Shown here in pieces: positions 52,501 through 64,000 of a stretch of DNA of 64,000 bases. Source of the DNA: Sipunculus nudus (taxonomy: Eukaryota > Annelida > Sipuncula > Golfingiida > Sipunculidae); assembly GCA_026874595.1 (NCBI GenBank), contig CM049306.1:66408019-66472018 (forward strand), given 5' to 3'. How positions within the stretch are numbered: the first letter of the stretch is position 1; each line of letters opens with the position of its first letter. Made by a program: the position numbers and the translations under genes. Below the pieces are notes generated by a model that was given only the letters and a program-made list of their open reading frames with translations, did not search any database and was not told the DNA's origin.

Positions 52501-54994
52501 CGCTAGGGGGCGCTGCACTGCAACCCCGTACCTACTATCATTGTTTAACCATATCTCCAAAACTACACATTTTAGGTACATAAACTGTACACCATATGAA
52601 TTGGCCTTTCATGGCCTTTCTGCCCATGGCCCCTTTTGTTTAATCATACACCGTCCCCACAAGTTTTAGCAACTTTGTAAAAAATTAAAACCCACATGCA
52701 CATATACATATGCCATCACGCATGCATGCACGCGTTTTAGTATGAAAGACAGACACGCTTTCCCGTGACTGCAAAAATTATAGCGTTCGCCGTATAAAAT
52801 AAGTAACCACAGGCACTCTTTGCGGGCCGGTTTGCCATTTCTGTCGCGTTATAGTTTATTGCTTGCCGGAATCAGAGATTTCGACAAGTATGTTGATCAG
52901 TTCCGTTTGTTTGTTTGTCTGTATGTCCCCGCTCTACAGGCCACAATTTTGCACCAATCGTCCTGAAACTTATAGGTAGAGTGTATAATCGGTTCTTCTC
53001 GGAGCCTATTGTTTTTGCTCATGATCGGTCAAGGGTCAAGGTCAGGGTCACCAAAAAGCTCAAAAACGGTTTTTTCTTCATACCTTCGTCAAAAATAGCC
53101 GTAGGCACCTAATCTGTAGCCCGTTTTATTTGCCACTGCATGGCCACTTCCAACACTGCAAAATTGCCTCATTTCGATGTTACCATGGTTACGCAATTTT
53201 GGGGAGAAATCATGGAATTTCGTGATATTTTTCAAATTTGCAGCAATTTTACTGATTCTGAGATATTTTATGTAACATAAGAATATCTCGAAACGGGTTT
53301 TTCAGATTTTGGAAATGGCCGCCAGGGGGCGTTGCAGATGAAAAAACATGAAAATTTGTTTTGGTGCTATACCTCCAGAACTATTAAACATTGGGCCATT
53401 TCCATCACAGCACCTTGAACTAGGGTCCATGGGCTTATTTTTGCGCATAGGCGCCAAAGTGCGCTATTGCCAGATTTCTCTATTTTTGGGGTAAAACCTT
53501 TGAATTTTGAAAATATGCAGTTTTCAGCTTCTAACTCTGTCAGTTTTTATGCTAGAGAGGTCAAAATTTTCGCATCTTGTAGCCCTTGGTGAGTTCTCGG
53601 CGATCCAACCAAAAATCTTGCAAAATCTCGCACCGTTTCTCGTCGAATGAGATTTCGCGATTTCACGGTGACATGCCCTATAGGCCACAGATATGCAGGC
53701 ATCCTTTTGAAACTGATACATGTTACGTCATACACTAATATCTCGAAAGCAATTGTTCAGTTTTTGGAAAATTACCGCTAGGGGGCGCTGCACTGCAACC
53801 CCGTACCTACTATCATTGTTTAACCATATCTCCAAAACTACACATTTTAGGTACATAAACTGTACACCATATGAATTGGCCTTTCATGGCCTTTCTGCCC
53901 ATGGCCCCTTTTGTTTAATCATACACCGTCCCCACAAGTTTTAGCAACTTTGTAAAAAATTAAAACCCACATGCACATATACATATGCCATCACGCATGC
54001 ATGCACGCGTTTTAGTATGAAAGACAGACACGCTTTCCCGTGACTGCAAAAATTATAGCGTTCGCCGTATAAAATAAGTAACCACAGGCACTCTTTGCGG
54101 GCCGGTTTGCCATTTCTGTCGCGTTATAGTTTATTGCTTGCCGGAATCAGAGATTTCGACAAGTATGTTGATCAGTTCCGTTTGTTTGTTTGTCTGTATG
54201 TCCCCGCTCTACAGGCCACAATTTTGCACCAATCGTCCTGAAACTTATAGGTAGAGTGTATAATCGGTTCTTCTCGGAGCCTATTGTTTTTGCTCATGAT
54301 CGGTCAAGGGTCAAGGTCAGGGTCACCAAAAAGCTCAAAAACGGTTTTTTCTTCATACCTTCGTCAAAAATAGCCGTAGGCACCTAATCTGTAGCCCGTT
54401 TTATTTGCCACTGCATGGCCACTTCCAACACTGCAAAATTGCCTCATTTCGATGTTACCATGGTTACGCAATTTTGGGGAGAAATCATGGAATTTCGTGA
54501 TATTTTTCAAATTTGCAGCAATTTTACTGATTCTGAGATATTTTATGTAACATAAGAATATCTCGAAACGGGTTTTTCAGATTTTGGAAATGGCCGCCAG
54601 GGGGCGTTGCAGATGAAAAAACATGAAAATTTGTTTTGGTGCTATACCTCCAGAACTATTAAACATTGGGCCATTTCCATCACAGCACCTTGAACTAGGG
54701 TCCATGGGCTTATTTTTGCGCATAGGCGCCAAAGTGCGCTATTGCCAGATTTCTCTATTTTTGGGGTAAAACCTTTGAATTTTGAAAATATGCAGTTTTC
54801 AGCTTCTAACTCTGTCAGTTTTTATGCTAGAGAGGTCAAAATTTTCGCATCTTGTAGCCCTTGGTGAGTTCTCGGCGATCCAACCAAAAATCTTGCAAAA
54901 TCTCGCACCGTTTCTCGTCGAATGAGATTTCGCGATTTCACGGTGACATGCCCTATAGGCCACAGATATGCAGGCATCCTTTTGAAACTGATAC
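43520..54994. repeat. Units U35-U43: candidate nine-unit block, copy 1
   Basis: Only two kinds of difference are visible: G at 43758 in U35 (offset 238) and G at offset 725 in U37 (46795) and U40 (50620). All other units have A and C at these sites. The block is 9 x 1,275 = 11,475 bp. Confidence 0.5.
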
Positions 54995-57900
54995 ATGTTA
55001 CGTCATACACTAATATCTCGAAAGCAATTGTTCAGTTTTTGGAAAATTACCGCTAGGGGGCGCTGCACTGCAACCCCGTACCTACTATCATTGTTTAACC
55101 ATATCTCCAAAACTACACATTTTAGGTACATAAACTGTACACCATATGAATTGGCCTTTCATGGCCTTTCTGCCCATGGCCCCTTTTGTTTAATCATACA
55201 CCGTCCCCACAAGTTTTAGCAACTTTGTAAAAGATTAAAACCCACATGCACATATACATATGCCATCACGCATGCATGCACGCGTTTTAGTATGAAAGAC
55301 AGACACGCTTTCCCGTGACTGCAAAAATTATAGCGTTCGCCGTATAAAATAAGTAACCACAGGCACTCTTTGCGGGCCGGTTTGCCATTTCTGTCGCGTT
55401 ATAGTTTATTGCTTGCCGGAATCAGAGATTTCGACAAGTATGTTGATCAGTTCCGTTTGTTTGTTTGTCTGTATGTCCCCGCTCTACAGGCCACAATTTT
55501 GCACCAATCGTCCTGAAACTTATAGGTAGAGTGTATAATCGGTTCTTCTCGGAGCCTATTGTTTTTGCTCATGATCGGTCAAGGGTCAAGGTCAGGGTCA
55601 CCAAAAAGCTCAAAAACGGTTTTTTCTTCATACCTTCGTCAAAAATAGCCGTAGGCACCTAATCTGTAGCCCGTTTTATTTGCCACTGCATGGCCACTTC
55701 CAACACTGCAAAATTGCCTCATTTCGATGTTACCATGGTTACGCAATTTTGGGGAGAAATCATGGAATTTCGTGATATTTTTCAAATTTGCAGCAATTTT
55801 ACTGATTCTGAGATATTTTATGTAACATAAGAATATCTCGAAACGGGTTTTTCAGATTTTGGAAATGGCCGCCAGGGGGCGTTGCAGATGAAAAAACATG
55901 AAAATTTGTTTTGGTGCTATACCTCCAGAACTATTAAACATTGGGCCATTTCCATCACAGCACCTTGAACTAGGGTCCATGGGCTTATTTTTGCGCATAG
56001 GCGCCAAAGTGCGCTATTGCCAGATTTCTCTATTTTTGGGGTAAAACCTTTGAATTTTGAAAATATGCAGTTTTCAGCTTCTAACTCTGTCAGTTTTTAT
56101 GCTAGAGAGGTCAAAATTTTCGCATCTTGTAGCCCTTGGTGAGTTCTCGGCGATCCAACCAAAAATCTTGCAAAATCTCGCACCGTTTCTCGTCGAATGA
56201 GATTTCGCGATTTCACGGTGACATGCCCTATAGGCCACAGATATGCAGGCATCCTTTTGAAACTGATACATGTTACGTCATACACTAATATCTCGAAAGC
56301 AATTGTTCAGTTTTTGGAAAATTACCGCTAGGGGGCGCTGCACTGCAACCCCGTACCTACTATCATTGTTTAACCATATCTCCAAAACTACACATTTTAG
56401 GTACATAAACTGTACACCATATGAATTGGCCTTTCATGGCCTTTCTGCCCATGGCCCCTTTTGTTTAATCATACACCGTCCCCACAAGTTTTAGCAACTT
56501 TGTAAAAAATTAAAACCCACATGCACATATACATATGCCATCACGCATGCATGCACGCGTTTTAGTATGAAAGACAGACACGCTTTCCCGTGACTGCAAA
56601 AATTATAGCGTTCGCCGTATAAAATAAGTAACCACAGGCACTCTTTGCGGGCCGGTTTGCCATTTCTGTCGCGTTATAGTTTATTGCTTGCCGGAATCAG
56701 AGATTTCGACAAGTATGTTGATCAGTTCCGTTTGTTTGTTTGTCTGTATGTCCCCGCTCTACAGGCCACAATTTTGCACCAATCGTCCTGAAACTTATAG
56801 GTAGAGTGTATAATCGGTTCTTCTCGGAGCCTATTGTTTTTGCTCATGATCGGTCAAGGGTCAAGGTCAGGGTCACCAAAAAGCTCAAAAACGGTTTTTT
56901 CTTCATACCTTCGTCAAAAATAGCCGTAGGCACCTAATCTGTAGCCCGTTTTATTTGCCACTGCATGGCCACTTCCAACACTGCAAAATTGCCTCATTTC
57001 GATGTTACCATGGTTACGCAATTTTGGGGAGAAATCATGGAATTTCGTGATATTTTTCAAATTTGCAGCAATTTTACTGATTCTGAGATATTTTATGTAA
57101 CATAAGAATATCTCGAAACGGGTTTTTCAGATTTTGGAAATGGCCGCCAGGGGGCGTTGCAGATGAAAAAACATGAAAATTTGTTTTGGTGCTATACCTC
57201 CAGAACTATTAAACATTGGGCCATTTCCATCACAGCACCTTGAACTAGGGTCCATGGGCTTATTTTTGCGCATAGGCGCCAAAGTGCGCTATTGCCAGAT
57301 TTCTCTATTTTTGGGGTAAAACCTTTGAATTTTGAAAATATGCAGTTTTCAGCTTCTAACTCTGTCAGTTTTTATGCTAGAGAGGTCAAAATTTTCGCAT
57401 CTTGTAGCCCTTGGTGAGTTCTCGGCGATCCAACCAAAAATCTTGCAAAATCTCGCACCGTTTCTCGTCGAATGAGATTTCGCGATTTCACGGTGACATG
57501 CCCTATAGGCCACAGATATGCAGGCATCCTTTTGAAACTGATACATGTTACGTCATACACTAATATCTCGAAAGCAATTGTTCAGTTTTTGGAAAATTAC
57601 CGCTAGGGGGCGCTGCACTGCAACCCCGTACCTACTATCATTGTTTAACCATATCTCCAAAACTACACATTTTAGGTACATAAACTGTACACCATATGAA
57701 TTGGCCTTTCATGGCCTTTCTGCCCATGGCCCCTTTTGTTTAATCATACACCGTCCCCACAAGTTTTAGCAACTTTGTAAAAAATTAAAACCCACATGCA
57801 CATATACATATGCCATCACGCATGCATGCACGCGTTTTAGTATGAAAGACAGACACGCTTTCCCGTGACTGCAAAAATTATAGCGTTCGCCGTATAAAAT

Positions 57901-60900
57901 AAGTAACCACAGGCACTCTTTGCGGGCCGGTTTGCCATTTCTGTCGCGTTATAGTTTATTGCTTGCCGGAATCAGAGATTTCGACAAGTATGTTGATCAG
58001 TTCCGTTTGTTTGTTTGTCTGTATGTCCCCGCTCTACAGGCCACAATTTTGCACCAATCGTCCTGAAACTTATAGGTAGAGTGTATAATCGGTTCTTCTC
58101 GGAGCCTATTGTTTTTGCTCATGATCGGTCAAGGGTCAAGGTCAGGGTCACCAAAAAGCTCAAAAACGGTTTTTTCTTCATACCTTCGTCAAAAATAGCC
58201 GTAGGCACCTAATCTGTAGCCCGTTTTATTTGCCACTGCATGGCCACTTCCAACACTGCAAAATTGCCTGATTTCGATGTTACCATGGTTACGCAATTTT
58301 GGGGAGAAATCATGGAATTTCGTGATATTTTTCAAATTTGCAGCAATTTTACTGATTCTGAGATATTTTATGTAACATAAGAATATCTCGAAACGGGTTT
58401 TTCAGATTTTGGAAATGGCCGCCAGGGGGCGTTGCAGATGAAAAAACATGAAAATTTGTTTTGGTGCTATACCTCCAGAACTATTAAACATTGGGCCATT
58501 TCCATCACAGCACCTTGAACTAGGGTCCATGGGCTTATTTTTGCGCATAGGCGCCAAAGTGCGCTATTGCCAGATTTCTCTATTTTTGGGGTAAAACCTT
58601 TGAATTTTGAAAATATGCAGTTTTCAGCTTCTAACTCTGTCAGTTTTTATGCTAGAGAGGTCAAAATTTTCGCATCTTGTAGCCCTTGGTGAGTTCTCGG
58701 CGATCCAACCAAAAATCTTGCAAAATCTCGCACCGTTTCTCGTCGAATGAGATTTCGCGATTTCACGGTGACATGCCCTATAGGCCACAGATATGCAGGC
58801 ATCCTTTTGAAACTGATACATGTTACGTCATACACTAATATCTCGAAAGCAATTGTTCAGTTTTTGGAAAATTACCGCTAGGGGGCGCTGCACTGCAACC
58901 CCGTACCTACTATCATTGTTTAACCATATCTCCAAAACTACACATTTTAGGTACATAAACTGTACACCATATGAATTGGCCTTTCATGGCCTTTCTGCCC
59001 ATGGCCCCTTTTGTTTAATCATACACCGTCCCCACAAGTTTTAGCAACTTTGTAAAAAATTAAAACCCACATGCACATATACATATGCCATCACGCATGC
59101 ATGCACGCGTTTTAGTATGAAAGACAGACACGCTTTCCCGTGACTGCAAAAATTATAGCGTTCGCCGTATAAAATAAGTAACCACAGGCACTCTTTGCGG
59201 GCCGGTTTGCCATTTCTGTCGCGTTATAGTTTATTGCTTGCCGGAATCAGAGATTTCGACAAGTATGTTGATCAGTTCCGTTTGTTTGTTTGTCTGTATG
59301 TCCCCGCTCTACAGGCCACAATTTTGCACCAATCGTCCTGAAACTTATAGGTAGAGTGTATAATCGGTTCTTCTCGGAGCCTATTGTTTTTGCTCATGAT
59401 CGGTCAAGGGTCAAGGTCAGGGTCACCAAAAAGCTCAAAAACGGTTTTTTCTTCATACCTTCGTCAAAAATAGCCGTAGGCACCTAATCTGTAGCCCGTT
59501 TTATTTGCCACTGCATGGCCACTTCCAACACTGCAAAATTGCCTGATTTCGATGTTACCATGGTTACGCAATTTTGGGGAGAAATCATGGAATTTCGTGA
59601 TATTTTTCAAATTTGCAGCAATTTTACTGATTCTGAGATATTTTATGTAACATAAGAATATCTCGAAACGGGTTTTTCAGATTTTGGAAATGGCCGCCAG
59701 GGGGCGTTGCAGATGAAAAAACATGAAAATTTGTTTTGGTGCTATACCTCCAGAACTATTAAACATTGGGCCATTTCCATCACAGCACCTTGAACTAGGG
59801 TCCATGGGCTTATTTTTGCGCATAGGCGCCAAAGTGCGCTATTGCCAGATTTCTCTATTTTTGGGGTAAAACCTTTGAATTTTGAAAATATGCAGTTTTC
59901 AGCTTCTAACTCTGTCAGTTTTTATGCTAGAGAGGTCAAAATTTTCGCATCTTGTAGCCCTTGGTGAGTTCTCGGCGATCCAACCAAAAATCTTGCAAAA
60001 TCTCGCACCGTTTCTCGTCGAATGAGATTTCGCGATTTCACGGTGACATGCCCTATAGGCCACAGATATGCAGGCATCCTTTTGAAACTGATACATGTTA
60101 CGTCATACACTAATATCTCGAAAGCAATTGTTCAGTTTTTGGAAAATTACCGCTAGGGGGCGCTGCACTGCAACCCCGTACCTACTATCATTGTTTAACC
60201 ATATCTCCAAAACTACACATTTTAGGTACATAAACTGTACACCATATGAATTGGCCTTTCATGGCCTTTCTGCCCATGGCCCCTTTTGTTTAATCATACA
60301 CCGTCCCCACAAGTTTTAGCAACTTTGTAAAAAATTAAAACCCACATGCACATATACATATGCCATCACGCATGCATGCACGCGTTTTAGTATGAAAGAC
60401 AGACACGCTTTCCCGTGACTGCAAAAATTATAGCGTTCGCCGTATAAAATAAGTAACCACAGGCACTCTTTGCGGGCCGGTTTGCCATTTCTGTCGCGTT
60501 ATAGTTTATTGCTTGCCGGAATCAGAGATTTCGACAAGTATGTTGATCAGTTCCGTTTGTTTGTTTGTCTGTATGTCCCCGCTCTACAGGCCACAATTTT
60601 GCACCAATCGTCCTGAAACTTATAGGTAGAGTGTATAATCGGTTCTTCTCGGAGCCTATTGTTTTTGCTCATGATCGGTCAAGGGTCAAGGTCAGGGTCA
60701 CCAAAAAGCTCAAAAACGGTTTTTTCTTCATACCTTCGTCAAAAATAGCCGTAGGCACCTAATCTGTAGCCCGTTTTATTTGCCACTGCATGGCCACTTC
60801 CAACACTGCAAAATTGCCTCATTTCGATGTTACCATGGTTACGCAATTTTGGGGAGAAATCATGGAATTTCGTGATATTTTTCAAATTTGCAGCAATTTT

Positions 60901-63900
60901 ACTGATTCTGAGATATTTTATGTAACATAAGAATATCTCGAAACGGGTTTTTCAGATTTTGGAAATGGCCGCCAGGGGGCGTTGCAGATGAAAAAACATG
61001 AAAATTTGTTTTGGTGCTATACCTCCAGAACTATTAAACATTGGGCCATTTCCATCACAGCACCTTGAACTAGGGTCCATGGGCTTATTTTTGCGCATAG
61101 GCGCCAAAGTGCGCTATTGCCAGATTTCTCTATTTTTGGGGTAAAACCTTTGAATTTTGAAAATATGCAGTTTTCAGCTTCTAACTCTGTCAGTTTTTAT
61201 GCTAGAGAGGTCAAAATTTTCGCATCTTGTAGCCCTTGGTGAGTTCTCGGCGATCCAACCAAAAATCTTGCAAAATCTCGCACCGTTTCTCGTCGAATGA
61301 GATTTCGCGATTTCACGGTGACATGCCCTATAGGCCACAGATATGCAGGCATCCTTTTGAAACTGATACATGTTACGTCATACACTAATATCTCGAAAGC
61401 AATTGTTCAGTTTTTGGAAAATTACCGCTAGGGGGCGCTGCACTGCAACCCCGTACCTACTATCATTGTTTAACCATATCTCCAAAACTACACATTTTAG
61501 GTACATAAACTGTACACCATATGAATTGGCCTTTCATGGCCTTTCTGCCCATGGCCCCTTTTGTTTAATCATACACCGTCCCCACAAGTTTTAGCAACTT
61601 TGTAAAAAATTAAAACCCACATGCACATATACATATGCCATCACGCATGCATGCACGCGTTTTAGTATGAAAGACAGACACGCTTTCCCGTGACTGCAAA
61701 AATTATAGCGTTCGCCGTATAAAATAAGTAACCACAGGCACTCTTTGCGGGCCGGTTTGCCATTTCTGTCGCGTTATAGTTTATTGCTTGCCGGAATCAG
61801 AGATTTCGACAAGTATGTTGATCAGTTCCGTTTGTTTGTTTGTCTGTATGTCCCCGCTCTACAGGCCACAATTTTGCACCAATCGTCCTGAAACTTATAG
61901 GTAGAGTGTATAATCGGTTCTTCTCGGAGCCTATTGTTTTTGCTCATGATCGGTCAAGGGTCAAGGTCAGGGTCACCAAAAAGCTCAAAAACGGTTTTTT
62001 CTTCATACCTTCGTCAAAAATAGCCGTAGGCACCTAATCTGTAGCCCGTTTTATTTGCCACTGCATGGCCACTTCCAACACTGCAAAATTGCCTGATTTC
62101 GATGTTACCATGGTTACGCAATTTTGGGGAGAAATCATGGAATTTCGTGATATTTTTCAAATTTGCAGCAATTTTACTGATTCTGAGATATTTTATGTAA
62201 CATAAGAATATCTCGAAACGGGTTTTTCAGATTTTGGAAATGGCCGCCAGGGGGCGTTGCAGATGAAAAAACATGAAAATTTGTTTTGGTGCTATACCTC
62301 CAGAACTATTAAACATTGGGCCATTTCCATCACAGCACCTTGAACTAGGGTCCATGGGCTTATTTTTGCGCATAGGCGCCAAAGTGCGCTATTGCCAGAT
62401 TTCTCTATTTTTGGGGTAAAACCTTTGAATTTTGAAAATATGCAGTTTTCAGCTTCTAACTCTGTCAGTTTTTATGCTAGAGAGGTCAAAATTTTCGCAT
62501 CTTGTAGCCCTTGGTGAGTTCTCGGCGATCCAACCAAAAATCTTGCAAAATCTCGCACCGTTTCTCGTCGAATGAGATTTCGCGATTTCACGGTGACATG
62601 CCCTATAGGCCACAGATATGCAGGCATCCTTTTGAAACTGATACATGTTACGTCATACACTAATATCTCGAAAGCAATTGTTCAGTTTTTGGAAAATTAC
62701 CGCTAGGGGGCGCTGCACTGCAACCCCGTACCTACTATCATTGTTTAACCATATCTCCAAAACTACACATTTTAGGTACATAAACTGTACACCATATGAA
62801 TTGGCCTTTCATGGCCTTTCTGCCCATGGCCCCTTTTGTTTAATCATACACCGTCCCCACAAGTTTTAGCAACTTTGTAAAAAATTAAAACCCACATGCA
62901 CATATACATATGCCATCACGCATGCATGCACGCGTTTTAGTATGAAAGACAGACACGCTTTCCCGTGACTGCAAAAATTATAGCGTTCGCCGTATAAAAT
63001 AAGTAACCACAGGCACTCTTTGCGGGCCGGTTTGCCATTTCTGTCGCGTTATAGTTTATTGCTTGCCGGAATCAGAGATTTCGACAAGTATGTTGATCAG
63101 TTCCGTTTGTTTGTTTGTCTGTATGTCCCCGCTCTACAGGCCACAATTTTGCACCAATCGTCCTGAAACTTATAGGTAGAGTGTATAATCGGTTCTTCTC
63201 GGAGCCTATTGTTTTTGCTCATGATCGGTCAAGGGTCAAGGTCAGGGTCACCAAAAAGCTCAAAAACGGTTTTTTCTTCATACCTTCGTCAAAAATAGCC
63301 GTAGGCACCTAATCTGTAGCCCGTTTTATTTGCCACTGCATGGCCACTTCCAACACTGCAAAATTGCCTGATTTCGATGTTACCATGGTTACGCAATTTT
63401 GGGGAGAAATCATGGAATTTCGTGATATTTTTCAAATTTGCAGCAATTTTACTGATTCTGAGATATTTTATGTAACATAAGAATATCTCGAAACGGGTTT
63501 TTCAGATTTTGGAAATGGCCGCCAGGGGGCGTTGCAGATGAAAAAACATGAAAATTTGTTTTGGTGCTATACCTCCAGAACTATTAAACATTGGGCCATT
63601 TCCATCACAGCACCTTGAACTAGGGTCCATGGGCTTATTTTTGCGCATAGGCGCCAAAGTGCGCTATTGCCAGATTTCTCTATTTTTGGGGTAAAACCTT
63701 TGAATTTTGAAAATATGCAGTTTTCAGCTTCTAACTCTGTCAGTTTTTATGCTAGAGAGGTCAAAATTTTCGCATCTTGTAGCCCTTGGTGAGTTCTCGG
63801 CGATCCAACCAAAAATCTTGCAAAATCTCGCACCGTTTCTCGTCGAATGAGATTTCGCGATTTCACGGTGACATGCCCTATAGGCCACAGATATGCAGGC

Positions 63901-63919
63901 ATCCTTTTGAAACTGATAC
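54995..63919. repeat. Units U44-U50: candidate nine-unit block, copy 2 (incomplete)
   Basis: G at 55233 in U44 and G at offset 725 in U46 (58270) and U49 (62095) lie exactly 11,475 bp after the equivalent markers in U35, U37 and U40. U47 (59545) and U50 (63370) also have G, where their expected partners U38 and U41 have C. The copy is therefore either modified or the match is partly coincidental. Confidence 0.5.
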
Positions 63920-64000
63920 ATGTTACGTCATACACTAATATCTCGAAAGCAATTGTTCAGTTTTTGGAAAATTACCGCTAGGGGGCGCTGCACTGCAACC
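63920..64000. repeat. Partial satellite unit (5' start of U51)
   Basis: The first 81 bases of the next unit, ending just after CTCF-like site A (63,972-63,990). The array clearly runs on beyond the window. Confidence 0.95.

Larger units (their letters stand above)
1..64000. repeat. 1,275-bp tandem satellite array filling the whole window (~50.2 units)
   Basis: The sequence repeats head to tail with a period of 1,275 bp from the first to the last base, and no other sequence interrupts it. Fifty complete units plus two partial ends account for all 64,000 bases (164 + 50x1,275 + 5 single-base insertions + 81). Units differ from one another at only 0 to about 6 positions each by eye, so identity is above 99%. 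All units lie in the same orientation. The array continues past both ends, so its true length and natural boundary cannot be seen. No stretch encodes a convincing protein or structural RNA. Such a long, homogeneous unit is typical of complex satellite DNA in eukaryotic heterochromatin; whether it is centromeric, subtelomeric or interstitial cannot be told from sequence alone. By rough eye estimate it is AT-rich (about 40% GC). Confidence 0.98.

Noticed and set aside
1-64000. CRISPR array
   Set aside because: The whole unit repeats; there are no short repeats separated by unique spacers and no cas genes, and the sequence looks eukaryotic.
1-64000. Ribosomal DNA, 5S, histone or other tandem gene cluster
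   Set aside because: No rRNA-like stretch, no histone frame and no tRNA-like or pol III box A/box B pair could be recognised in the unit on either strand.
1-64000. Tandemly arrayed transposon
   Set aside because: No reverse transcriptase, transposase, Rep/helicase, long terminal repeats or clear terminal inverted repeats are visible; only a possible captured non-coding fragment remains.
1-64000. Unit length divisible by three (425 codons), suggesting a giant repetitive protein
   Set aside because: A frame open through one unit would run through the array, but every frame on both strands is stopped several times per unit.
1-64000. Nucleosome-phasing explanation for the 1,275-bp period
   Set aside because: The length is compatible with a whole number of nucleosomes for some linker lengths, but almost any length is; nothing in the sequence tests it.

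Overview
The whole 64 kb window is one uninterrupted head-to-tail satellite array. The unit is 1,275 bp and I count about 50.2 copies: a 164 bp tail of one unit, 50 complete units and an 81 bp start of the next. Forty-five complete units are exactly 1,275 bp. Five are 1,276 bp because of one extra base in a T-run (U13) or a G-run (U14, U18, U20, U21). I see no protein-coding gene, rRNA, tRNA, CRISPR array or recognisable transposon. The longest open frames are about 60-80 codons (103 in one frameshifted unit), recur once per unit on both strands and overlap each other. I treat them as chance frames. For naming, unit 1 (U1) starts at 165 and each later unit starts at the equivalent base; this phase is arbitrary.

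The setting is eukaryotic, probably a bilaterian marine invertebrate. A block in each unit combines a GTTT-rich stretch, a 'GTCCTGAAACTTATAGG' phrase and tandem GGGTCA/AGGTCA half-sites. From memory this resembles dispersed non-coding repeats of molluscs and other lophotrochozoans, but I could not search, so the lineage is a guess.

Layout. (1) 1-15.4 kb is a five-unit higher-order repeat (6,375 bp period), shown by private substitutions recurring exactly 6,375 bp apart. (2) 15.4-26.9 kb is a mixed zone in which a two-unit block recurs about 5.1 kb (four units) apart and a linked variant pair (G5 plus TTTTAG) sits in U14, U18, U20 and U21. (3) 26.9-34.1 kb is a transition zone with single private mutations. 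(4) 34.1-64 kb is almost perfectly homogenised: by eye only two positions vary (a G/C site at unit offset 725 and an A/G site at offset 238), and their pattern hints at a nine-unit (11,475 bp) duplication.

Within each unit I see two same-orientation sequences close to the vertebrate CTCF consensus, 819 bp apart. They are embedded in an old, diverged internal duplication. The unit also carries a cluster of four nuclear-receptor-type half-sites, two alternating purine-pyrimidine tracts that could favour Z-DNA, a small hairpin and a TATA-like octamer. The CTCF-like sites amount to about 101 copies in one orientation over 64 kb, which is the most interesting functional possibility here. All variants were read by eye, so a few differences may have been missed.
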